Below, piece by piece: positions 1-5,740 of a stretch of 5,743 nucleotides of DNA. Within the stretch, counting starts at the first letter, position 1. Every line of letters starts with the position of its first letter. The DNA lies in NCBI GenBank assembly GCA_003517845.1, contig DOZU01000215.1:1-5743 (forward strand), given 5' to 3'. A model generated the notes under the pieces. That model searched no databases, was not told the origin of the DNA, and saw only the letters and a list, made by a program, of their open reading frames with translations. A program made the translations under genes and the position numbers. The stretch comes from Clostridiales bacterium. GTDB lineage: Bacteria; Bacillota; Sulfobacillia; UBA995.

Positions 1-870
1 GAGACATTCCGGGCGATCTGCAGCCATGCCGGATTGATCGGACTCGTGGCCCGGGAGCGGATCGGGCCGGAGGTGGAGCGCATCCTCCTATCCGCCCACC
101 CCGCGAGAGGTCTGATGTTGCTGAAACAGACCGGCTTGTTGGCCCTGATCCTCCCCGAGATCCAGGAGGGCGGGGATGTGGTCCAGGGCGAGCACCGCGC
201 CGATACGGTGTGGGAGCACACGGTGAGGACGGTAGCCGGTGTCCGCAAGGACCCGGTCCTGCGCCTGGCGGCGCTGCTCCACGATGTAGGCAAGCCCCGT
301 ACGTTGACGGTCGGAGAAGACGGCCGGCGGCGCTTCCGAGGGCACGAAATCCTCGGAGCGGAGATGAGCGAGGCCATCCTGCGCCGTCTCAAGTTCAGGC
401 GGTCGACGGTCAAGCGGGTGCTACATCTCATACGCCATCATTTGGCGCTACAACAGCTCTACGATCCGCCCGCGCCGGGCCAGGCGCGGCGGGGGGTTCC
501 GAGCGACGCGGCCGTCCGCCGGTTGCTTGCCCGGGTCGGCCCGGAGACCATCCGTGATCTGGTGGAACTCCATCGAGCGAATCGCGCGGCGACGGGTATC
601 GGGCGAGGCCTCCGGGTTGACCGCGCGGTCTGGCTGCTGGCGCGGGTCCGCCGGATAATGGCGGGCAACCCGGCCTTGCGACCCCAGGATCTGGCCATTG
701 ATGGCAGTGACGTTCAGCGGATTACGGGATGGTCGCCGGGTCCCGCCATCGGCCGGGTTCTCCATCAAGTCCTCGATGACGTGATCCAGGACCCTGGGCT
801 CAATCACCGCGACTGGCTGGAACGGAGGGTGGTGGATCTCGCCGCCCCGCAACGGGCGGGCGAGGGCTGA
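1..870 (+). CDS. cca: CCA-adding tRNA nucleotidyltransferase, C-terminal part (5' end outside window)
   Basis: The enzyme adds or repairs the 3'-terminal CCA of tRNAs in the cytoplasm. The frame is open from base 1 and ends with TGA at 868-870, leaving 289 residues; the catalytic nucleotidyltransferase head (GxGxxR and DxD motifs) must lie upstream of the window. Visible parts are the linker after the head (TFRAI near residue 2, then RIGPEVERILLS and the HPARGLMLLKQTGLL segment typical of the family's RNA-binding domain), followed by an HD domain with His73, the His94-Asp95 pair in LLHDVGKP, His115 in GHE and a His-His pair near 146-147. The tail (LAIDGSDV, then PGPAIGRVL and DPGLNHRDWL) matches the usual C-terminal end of the long bacterial CCA/poly(A) polymerase family. 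An internal TTG at 34 is not the start. Poly(A) polymerase I is the alternative within the superfamily, but the HD domain and tail favour the CCA enzyme. The family call is firm; CCA versus A-adding specificity cannot be read from this fragment. Confidence 0.9.
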   Translation, partial: ETFRAICSHAGLIGLVARERIGPEVERILLSAHPARGLMLLKQTGLLALILPEIQEGGDVVQGEHRADTVWEHTVRTVAGVRKDPVLRLAALLHDVGKPRTLTVGEDGRRRFRGHEILGAEMSEAILRRLKFRRSTVKRVLHLIRHHLALQQLYDPPAPGQARRGVPSDAAVRRLLARVGPETIRDLVELHRANRAATGIGRGLRVDRAVWLLARVRRIMAGNPALRPQDLAIDGSDVQRITGWSPGPAIGRVLHQVLDDVIQDPGLNHRDWLERRVVDLAAPQRAGEG

Positions 871-921
871 CCCGAGCGTCTTCGGGTCCCGATCTCCCGC
901 ATAGGCTTGACGGGGGACCCG
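869..921 (+). promoter_or_regulatory. Competing hairpins between cca and the transporter gene
   Basis: Three inverted repeats overlap here. Hairpin A pairs GACCCGA (869-875) with TCGGGTC (882-888) around a 6-base loop and begins inside the cca stop codon. Hairpin B pairs CGGGTCCC (883-890) with GGGACCCG (914-921). Hairpin C pairs TCTCCCG (893-899) with CGGGGGA (911-917), with one G-T wobble. A and B share bases 883-888 and so exclude one another; B and C both cover the GGGGGA (912-917) that is the likely ribosome binding site for the GTG start at 926. No U-run follows any stem, so an intrinsic terminator is unlikely. The pairing is seen in the sequence; a role in controlling transporter translation is inference, and GC-rich DNA forms such pairings by chance fairly often. 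Confidence 0.3.
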
Positions 922-925
922 CCGC

Positions 926-2077
926 GTGCGCCTGCTGGTGATGCGATGTCGGATGCCCACGGATGAGCGCTCGATCCTGGCGATCATCTTCTTGTGCTTC
1001 CTGGTAGTGGCCCTGGATGGCCAGGCCCTGTCGCCGGTATTCCCGCAACTTGCCCGGCAGTTCCAAGTCGATCCCGGCCGGATCATCCTGGTCTCCGGCG
1101 CATTCCAGTTGGCGCTCATGGTCGGACCATGCCTTGCCCCGATGTATGCCGGCAAGGAGAAGGCCGCCCTCGCGGGAGGAATCGCGATGTTCATCGCGGG
1201 GAGCGCCAGCTCGGCGTACGCGCATTCTTTCACCGGTTTCCTGGCCGCCCGCTTCGTGACCGGGCTAGCTTCGGCCATCTTTGTGCCGGCCGCGAGCGCC
1301 TACCTTGCCGGACACCTGGCCAGCCCACGACGGGGAAGGGGACTGGGTCTGGTGCGGTCAGCGTGGAGTCTTGCCGGAGTAGCGGGGATTCCGTTTGCGG
1401 TGAAGGTGATCGGAGAGCAGGGAAGCCGTGCCCTCTTTGCCGGACTAGCTTTGGCGGGCATGGTGTGCCTGGGACTGGCAACCAGCCTGCCCGCTTCGGG
1501 TCCGGTATCGCGGCAGGAGCCGGCGGGGAGGCGAGCCGGAGGGGCGGTGCTCAGCATCGCCTGGCTGGCAATACTGGGGCCGACCGGGGTGTTCTTCTTC
1601 CTCGCCAGCCATCAGAAGACGCAGTTCGGATGGTCGGCCGAGGCTGTAGGATATCTGTTTGCCTGCTGTGCGGCCGCCGGACTGATGGGCGCTCTGTCCG
1701 GCGGATGGCTGGCCGACCGATGGGGGAAGCGGATTGCGGCCGGACTGGGATTCTCCCTGCTCTCTCTGGTCATGATGGCCTTGCGCGCTGCATCGGGTCC
1801 CTGGGAGGTGGCCGGGTGGGCGGCGGCGATGACCTTTTGCCTGGAGCTGGGCTGGGTATCCTTTCAGGCGTGGGTCCTCGAGTCGTCGCGGGTCGATCGG
1901 GGGCGAGCCATGGCGTCCGCAAACCTGGGCTACGGCATGGGCGGGGTCACCATGGCGGCGGGCGGCGCCTGGCTATGGGATAAGGGGGGTATGACGGCCG
2001 TGGCGACGTCAGGCATGTTAGCTGCCATATTGGCGGTGGTGCTCGTATTGCGAACTCGTGCCGCGAGCCGACGATGA
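926..2077 (+). CDS. Major facilitator superfamily (MFS) transporter, 12 helices
   Basis: This is an integral membrane secondary transporter of 383 residues, the usual size for a 12-helix MFS protein. Hydrophobic segments fall near residues 16-36, 52-72, 79-99, 102-128, 143-163, 169-187, then a polar central loop (about 188-206), and 207-228, 240-262, 268-288, 294-316, 331-350 and 355-376. The loop between helices 8 and 9 carries a clear motif A (GGWLADRWGKR, 259-269), while the equivalent loop between helices 2 and 3 is degenerate (GPCLAPMYAGKEK). Helix 4 has the RFVTG pattern (109-113) resembling the family's RxxxG motif. An acidic residue (Asp31) lies in helix 1. The GTG at 926 is chosen because GGGGGA (912-917) sits 8 bases upstream; ATG at 941 or 953 would remove 5 or 9 residues and lacks a good site. 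The substrate cannot be named. The M20 amidohydrolase downstream hints at a peptide- or acyl-amino-acid-like compound, but efflux of an unrelated drug or metabolite is equally possible. Confidence 0.85.
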   Translation: MRLLVMRCRMPTDERSILAIIFLCFLVVALDGQALSPVFPQLARQFQVDPGRIILVSGAFQLALMVGPCLAPMYAGKEKAALAGGIAMFIAGSASSAYAHSFTGFLAARFVTGLASAIFVPAASAYLAGHLASPRRGRGLGLVRSAWSLAGVAGIPFAVKVIGEQGSRALFAGLALAGMVCLGLATSLPASGPVSRQEPAGRRAGGAVLSIAWLAILGPTGVFFFLASHQKTQFGWSAEAVGYLFACCAAAGLMGALSGGWLADRWGKRIAAGLGFSLLSLVMMALRAASGPWEVAGWAAAMTFCLELGWVSFQAWVLESSRVDRGRAMASANLGYGMGGVTMAAGGAWLWDKGGMTAVATSGMLAAILAVVLVLRTRAASRR

Positions 2078-2158
2078 GGGCGGGAGATGATGCGGGAAGG
2101 ATCTCGGGACCTGCCCGGGGAAGGCTCACCCGGTCATCCGCGGGAGGCCTTTCGGTGC

Positions 2159-2165
2159 AAGGAGG
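2159..2165 (+). promoter_or_regulatory. Strong ribosome binding site of the M20 gene
   Basis: AAGGAGG is a near-perfect Shine-Dalgarno sequence. It lies only 3 bases before the ATG at 2169 but 9 bases before an in-frame TTG at 2175, so it leaves the exact start open by two residues. The rest of the 91-base gap after the transporter (2078-2168) shows no recognisable -35/-10 promoter pair and only weak GC hairpins. Confidence 0.6.
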
Positions 2166-2168
2166 CAG

Positions 2169-3374
2169 ATGCGATTGCTGGGAGAGAAACTATGGGAAGC
2201 GGCGCGCTCGGCCCGGGATGCGCGGCGGCAGCGACTCAGTCGGCTGTCCGCGGCTATCCACGCCAACCCCGAGGAGGGCTGGGCGGAAGTCAAGGCCGCT
2301 CGCTGGCTAGGTGAGTGCCTGGCCCAGGAGGGTTTCCGCGTCACGGCTCCGGCCGGCGGGGTTGAGACCGCCTTCCGGGCCGAGTGGTCGAGGGGCAAGG
2401 GCGGCCCTACCATCGCTTACCTGGCAGAATATGATGCCCTGCCCGAACTGGGACACGCTTGCGGGCACAACCTCATCGGCGCGGCCGCGGCGGGCGCCGG
2501 GGCGGCCTTGCGTCAGGTGATGCTCGATGGGGGGCTTGAGGGCGAAGTGTTGGTCCTGGGCACCCCTGCCGAGGAGGTGGGTGGAGGCAAGCTGAAGTTG
2601 CTGGAAGCAGGCATGTTTGACGGACTGGACGCGGTGCTAATGATGCACCCGGCCACCTCTACCCGGGTGGGAGGCACCTCCCTGGCGCTGACTCCCATCC
2701 GCTTTGCCTTCCAGGGCAAAGCGGCCCATGCCGCCGCCTCTCCCCACGAGGGAATCAATGCGCTGGATGCCGTCATTCAGACTTTCAACAACGCGAATGC
2801 TTTGCGGCAGCATGTCACCGAGGATGTACGCCTTCACGGCATCATCACCCGCGGTGGAGTGGCGCCCAACATCGTGCCTGACGCCGCCGAAGCATACTTT
2901 TATGTGCGAGCAAGCAGCATCGGGGTGGTGAGTTCAACTCTCGCGCGCCTGGAAAACTGCGCGCGCGCGGCCGCCCTGGCCACCGGCGCATCGCTCACGA
3001 TCCACATCGAGGACAGCTACTTGGAGATCCTACCCAACGCCCCTCTGGAAGGATGCCTGCTTCAGTCATTGTCGCAAGCCGGCGTAGCCGTGGAACCCAC
3101 GCCTGATATCGGCATGCGGGGTTCCACCGATTTCGGCAATGTCTCCCACGCCTGTCCTTCGGCCGCCTTCACGATGGCCATTGCTCCGCGGGAGGTGGCC
3201 GTCCACAGCCCCGAGTTCGCAGCGGCATCGGCTTCCCTTGCAGGGGAAGCGGCCATGCACGAAGCCGTCCTGGTCCTCGCGGCAGCAGGCCTGATCCTGA
3301 TTGGGGACCCCGCGCTGGTCGCCGCCGCCCATGCTGCCGGGAAAGAGCACCGGGCAGGACCGGCCCTGGAGTGA
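2169..3374 (+). CDS. M20-family amidohydrolase (ACY1L2 / aminobenzoyl-glutamate hydrolase-like)
   Basis: This is a predicted cytoplasmic metal-dependent enzyme that hydrolyses an amide bond next to an amino acid. The 401-residue length is normal for the family and there is no signal peptide. The two-metal site is intact: His96/Cys98/His100 in GHACGHNLIG, the Glu135-Glu136 pair in TPAEEVGGGK, His160 in MMHPA and His346 in VHSPEF. The dimerisation (lid) domain occupies roughly residues 173-285, with FQGKAAHAAASPHEGINALDA at its start and GGVAPNIVPD near 229-238. STDFGNVSH (319-327) is typical of the ACY1L2 branch, as is Asn after CGH where AbgB/aminoacylase-type M20D enzymes have Asp. Characterised relatives cleave p-aminobenzoyl-glutamate or dipeptides containing basic or beta-amino acids; the substrate here is unknown. 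The gene begins 91 bases after the transporter and ends 38 bases before ftcD, suggesting co-transcription with the folate genes. ATG 2169 is preferred; TTG 2175 is possible. Confidence 0.9.
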   Translation: MRLLGEKLWEAARSARDARRQRLSRLSAAIHANPEEGWAEVKAARWLGECLAQEGFRVTAPAGGVETAFRAEWSRGKGGPTIAYLAEYDALPELGHACGHNLIGAAAAGAGAALRQVMLDGGLEGEVLVLGTPAEEVGGGKLKLLEAGMFDGLDAVLMMHPATSTRVGGTSLALTPIRFAFQGKAAHAAASPHEGINALDAVIQTFNNANALRQHVTEDVRLHGIITRGGVAPNIVPDAAEAYFYVRASSIGVVSSTLARLENCARAAALATGASLTIHIEDSYLEILPNAPLEGCLLQSLSQAGVAVEPTPDIGMRGSTDFGNVSHACPSAAFTMAIAPREVAVHSPEFAAASASLAGEAAMHEAVLVLAAAGLILIGDPALVAAAHAAGKEHRAGPALE

Positions 3375-3400
3375 CGGTTCATATTGGCCCGACATCATTC

Positions 3401-3405
3401 GGAGG
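3401..3405 (+). promoter_or_regulatory. Ribosome binding site that fixes the ftcD start
   Basis: GGAGG lies 7 bases before the ATG at 3413, an ideal spacing. It supports that start over the in-frame GTG at 3371, which overlaps the M20 stop codon as GTGA and has no comparable purine-rich site in front. Confidence 0.7.
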
Positions 3406-3412
3406 TGCAGGG

Positions 3413-4318
3413 ATGGCCCGTCTGCTCGAGAGCGTGCCGAACTTCAGTGAAGGTCGCAGACCCGACGTAGTGCGAGACATCGTGGCGGCCGCGACCGCCT
3501 CGTCCGGCGTGCGGGTCTTGGATTGGTCCTCCGATCCCGATCATAACCGGTCCGTCGTGACCTTGGTCGGCGAGCCGGAAGCCGTACTGGAAGCCGTCAA
3601 GGCAATGACCTCGCGGGCCCTCCGCCAAATCGACTTGCGGGTACACCAGGGATCCCATCCCCGCATCGGCGCCATGGACGTGATCCCGTTGATTCCCTTG
3701 ACCGGACTGACCATGGCCGATGCGGCGGCGGCGGCCCGCCGCTTGGCCGCGGAACTGGCTGCTGAATACGACTTGCCGGTGTACCTGTATGGGGAAGCCG
3801 CTACCCGGCCGGCCAACCGCGACTTGAGCCGGGTGCGCGAGGGGCAGTTCGAGGGTCTGGCGGCGGTCATCGGCAAGCCGGAGCGCACTCCCGACTACGG
3901 TCCGTCGCTAGTCCATCCCACCGCTGGGGCCACGGCTGTCGGCGCTCGGGGCCCGTTGATCGCCTTCAATGTTAACTTGGACACCGCCGACCTGGGGATT
4001 GCGCGGAAGATTGCCCGCGAGATCCGTGAGTCCGGTGGCGGCCTGCCCGCCGTCAAGGCCATCGGCTTGTCCCTGGCCGAGCGCGGGCAGACCCAGGTCT
4101 CAATGAACCTCACCGACTTTCGGCGCACGTCGATCGGGGAAGCCTACCGGGCGGTGGCGGACGCGGCCAAGGCCTGCGGTGCCTCGGTCGTTGAGAGCGA
4201 GATAGTGGGGCTCGTCCCGGCCGAGGCCTTGCTGGAGGAGGCAGCCAGGTCGCTGCGCTTGTCCGGGTTTCGTCCCGACCAGGTCCTGGAATTGCGCCTG
4301 CTGGATGAACAAGGGTAG
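3413..4318 (+). CDS. ftcD: Glutamate formimidoyltransferase (formiminotransferase domain protein)
   Basis: The enzyme transfers the formimino group of N-formimino-L-glutamate to tetrahydrofolate, giving 5-formimino-THF and glutamate, in the cytoplasm. The 301-residue protein corresponds to the formiminotransferase half of animal FTCD. The N-terminus reads LESVPNFSEGRR (5-16), the hallmark opening of the family, followed by DPDHNRSVVT (41-50). His82 in HQGSHPRIGAMDV (78-90) aligns with the catalytic His82 described for the pig enzyme. Further family blocks are LPVYLYGEAA (121-130), R141-REGQFEGL, YGPSLVHPTAGATAVGAR (162-179), FNVNLDT (185-191), VKAIGL (214-219) and QVSMNLTDF (228-236), ending with EIVGLVPAEAL (263-273). 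The ATG at 3413 is chosen on its ribosome binding site and on family alignment. The cyclodeaminase needed for the next step is the following gene, about 50 bases downstream. Glycine formimidoyltransferase of purine fermenters is related and cannot be excluded; no hut or purine-degradation gene is visible here. Confidence 0.93.
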   Translation: MARLLESVPNFSEGRRPDVVRDIVAAATASSGVRVLDWSSDPDHNRSVVTLVGEPEAVLEAVKAMTSRALRQIDLRVHQGSHPRIGAMDVIPLIPLTGLTMADAAAAARRLAAELAAEYDLPVYLYGEAATRPANRDLSRVREGQFEGLAAVIGKPERTPDYGPSLVHPTAGATAVGARGPLIAFNVNLDTADLGIARKIAREIRESGGGLPAVKAIGLSLAERGQTQVSMNLTDFRRTSIGEAYRAVADAAKACGASVVESEIVGLVPAEALLEEAARSLRLSGFRPDQVLELRLLDEQG

Positions 4319-4331
4319 ACCCAAGCAGTCC

Positions 4332-4346
4332 GGAGGAGGTTGGAGG
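4332..4346 (+). promoter_or_regulatory. Stacked Shine-Dalgarno tract before fchA
   Basis: Three overlapping GGAGG-type cores occur in 15 bases, formed by a leading GGA and two tandem copies of GGAGGTT (4335-4341 and 4342-4348). The first two cores (ending at 4339) stand 7 bases before an in-frame TTG at 4347, whereas the nearest ATG, 4368, is more than 20 bases from the last core and relies on a weaker GGGGA at 4354-4358. The tract therefore bears on which start fchA uses. Confidence 0.5.
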
Positions 4347-4367
4347 TTGGCCCGGGGATTTCACGAG

Positions 4368-4925
4368 ATGAGTCTTTCACGCTTTCTGGACGAGTTGGCG
4401 TCAGAACAACCGGTGCCGGGTGGCGGCACCGCTGCCGCAATCGCGGGCTGTCTTGCCGCAGCGCTTGCCGGCATGGTGGTACGGCTTTCATTGGCCAGGG
4501 AAGTCGGTCCCCCGGCCCGATTTCAGCCCTGGCTCGACCGGGCGGACGCGGCGCGGCGGCGGCTACTCGAGTTGGCCGAGGCTGATGCCGATGCCTATCA
4601 GGCCGTGCTTGCGGCGTATCGGCTTCCTCGGGAGACCCCTGCCGACAAGGCTCATCGCCGGTCGACCGTCGATACGGCCCTTCAGCAAGCGGCATCGGTT
4701 CCGCTGGAAGTTGCCGGTCTGGCGAAGGAGATCCTCGAGATTGCAGGCTGTCTGGAACGGGAAGGATATCGCCCGGCTGCAACCGATGCCAGGGTAGGAG
4801 CGGCCCTGGCCCGGGCGGCCCGGGAAGGCGCCCTGGCCAACGTCACCGTGAACCTCGAATCGATGCGAGAGAGTGAGATCCGAGAGTCGCTCCGCAAGCG
4901 GGCGGAGACGCTGGCGGGGAATTGA
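4368..4925 (+). CDS. fchA: Formimidoyltetrahydrofolate cyclodeaminase (FTCD_C family)
   Basis: The enzyme converts 5-formimino-THF to 5,10-methenyl-THF with release of ammonia, the step after FtcD; it corresponds to the C-terminal half of animal FTCD. From ATG 4368 it has 185 residues, slightly shorter than the roughly 200-residue norm, and is expected to be all-helical and cytoplasmic. Diagnostic blocks are FLDELASEQPVPGGGTAAAIAG (the PGGG loop at 17-20), the helix with DADAYQAVLAAYRLPR (73-88), the PLEVA helix start (112-116), ATDARVGAALA (138-148) and NVTVNLESM (158-166). In-frame earlier starts are TTG 4347 (7 more residues, best placed for the strong ribosome binding site) and ATG 4305 (21 more, overlapping ftcD, no ribosome binding site). 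ATG 4368 gives the family-like MSLSRFLDELA opening, so it is kept with reservation. Its stop overlaps the birA start. Methenyl-THF cyclohydrolase activity is reported for some family members and is an alternative or added role. Confidence 0.88.
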   Translation: MSLSRFLDELASEQPVPGGGTAAAIAGCLAAALAGMVVRLSLAREVGPPARFQPWLDRADAARRRLLELAEADADAYQAVLAAYRLPRETPADKAHRRSTVDTALQQAASVPLEVAGLAKEILEIAGCLEREGYRPAATDARVGAALARAAREGALANVTVNLESMRESEIRESLRKRAETLAGN

Positions 4926-5695
4926 AGGCGATACGCCTGGGCAGACCGCTCCTGCGCTATCCAACCCTGCTGTCGACAAGTACCACGGTAGCGGAGTTGG
5001 CTCGCCAGGGGTGGCCGGAGGGGCTTGCCGTCCTGGCTGACGAGCAGTCATCGGGCCGCGGCCGCCTGGGAAGGAGTTGGCATTCTCCCGGCGGCGCCGG
5101 CGTATGGCTGAGCGTCCTGCTCAGGCCGACCTTCCCTTCGGAACAGGCCCCGCGACTGGCTATTGCCGCAGGGTTGTCCGTGGCAAGGGCCATTCAGAGA
5201 ACCGTCAGCCTGGAGTGCGATCTCAAATGGCCGAACGATGTGCTCCTGAATGGGCGGAAGCTCGCCGGCATCCTCGCCGAGGCGGCAAGGGCTGACGATC
5301 AGTCGTTCTTCGTCGTCCTGGGCGTGGGGATCAACGTCTCCGTCGCCGGCGACCAATGGCCGCCATCGCTGCGGGCCACCGCCACCTCTTTGACCGCCGC
5401 CGGCTATCCGGCGGACCGGATGGCGCTCGCCGAAGCGGTGCTGGACGAACTCGATGCGGACTATTCCCGTCTGCTGGCCGGAGACTGGGAGAGCGTTCGG
5501 CGGGAGTGGCAGGCCGCCTCCAGCATGCCAGGTGAGGTGGTCACGGTGAGCGCCGGACGCAGCGTCATCCGAGGGCGGGCGCGCGAGCTGGGAAACCTGG
5601 GCGAGCTGGTGTTGGAGCTGCAGGACGGCTCGATACGCGAGGTGGTCGCCGGCGAGGTGACGTTGATGCCGGCCGACCGGGGACCGACAGCGTAG
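4922..5695 (+). CDS. birA: Biotin--[acetyl-CoA-carboxylase] ligase, monofunctional (no DNA-binding domain)
   Basis: The enzyme activates biotin with ATP to biotinyl-AMP and attaches it to the lysine of the biotin carboxyl carrier protein of acetyl-CoA carboxylase and related enzymes. The 257-residue protein begins directly with the ligase core: STST (18-21) in place of the usual STN motif, ADEQSSGRGRLGRSWHS (39-55) with the biotin/adenylate loop GRGRLGR (45-51), the KWPND block (102-106), and Lys113 in GRKLAGILAE, equivalent to E. coli Lys183. VLGVGINVS (132-140) follows, and an SH3-like C-terminal domain begins around GEVVTVSAG (204-212). The N-terminal helix-turn-helix of bifunctional BirA is absent, so it is a class I ligase and should not repress biotin genes. 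TTG 4922 is the only canonical start between the upstream in-frame stop (TGA 4874-4876) and the core. It overlaps the fchA stop as TTGA, which suggests translational coupling; its own ribosome binding site is poor, with GGGGA only 1 base away. Confidence 0.93.
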   Translation: MKAIRLGRPLLRYPTLLSTSTTVAELARQGWPEGLAVLADEQSSGRGRLGRSWHSPGGAGVWLSVLLRPTFPSEQAPRLAIAAGLSVARAIQRTVSLECDLKWPNDVLLNGRKLAGILAEAARADDQSFFVVLGVGINVSVAGDQWPPSLRATATSLTAAGYPADRMALAEAVLDELDADYSRLLAGDWESVRREWQAASSMPGEVVTVSAGRSVIRGRARELGNLGELVLELQDGSIREVVAGEVTLMPADRGPTA

Positions 5696-5740
5696 GAGCG
5701 GTTTTGGCGTAGGGGTCGGTCGGATGTAGGGGCGGGGTCG
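5690..5740 (+). repeat. Degenerate 17-base tandem repeat at the window edge
   Basis: Three 17-base units can be aligned starting at 5690, 5707 and 5724: GCGTAGGAGCGGTTTTG, GCGTAGGGGTCGGTCGG and ATGTAGGGGCGGGGTCG. The shared core is GTAGGRG followed by a GG-rich stretch. The first unit overlaps the birA stop codon. The third unit resembles GTAGGGGCGGGG-type arms of intergenic palindromic repeats known in several GC-rich bacterial genomes, whose second arm would lie outside the window. The copies are imperfect and few, so chance in GC-rich sequence is possible. Confidence 0.35.

Noticed and set aside
869..888. Rho-independent terminator after cca
   Set aside because: The 7-bp stem is perfect but is followed by a GC-rich sequence instead of a U-run.
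907..935. Promoter with TTGACG as -35 before the transporter
   Set aside because: No AT-rich -10 hexamer exists 16-18 bases downstream; that stretch is GC-rich and already coding.
448..1278. Long open frame on the minus strand spanning the cca end and the transporter start
   Set aside because: It lies antisense to two well-supported genes and its translation shows no recognisable domain. Such frames are expected in GC-rich DNA where stops are rare.
994..1983. Alternative + strand frame of about 330 codons inside the transporter gene
   Set aside because: It is rich in Gly, Arg and Pro with no hydrophobic pattern or family motif, while the overlapping frame encodes a clear 12-helix protein.
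2101..2134. Hairpin or terminator in the transporter-M20 gap
   Set aside because: Only short alternative stems of 4-7 bp with wobbles can be drawn and there is no U-run.
2074..2314. Small + strand open frames between the transporter and the M20 gene
   Set aside because: They run mostly inside the M20 gene out of frame, are Gly/Arg-rich, and have no distinct ribosome binding site or motif.
3371..3412. Extended ftcD start at GTG 3371 overlapping the M20 stop
   Set aside because: The added 14 residues do not resemble the family N-terminus, and GGAGG is ideally placed for ATG 3413. The GTGA overlap is probably coincidental.
4144..4782. Long minus-strand open frame opposite ftcD and fchA
   Set aside because: The translation is low-complexity, rich in Pro, Arg and Ser, as expected for a shadow of GC-rich codons, and both opposite genes have clear family motifs.
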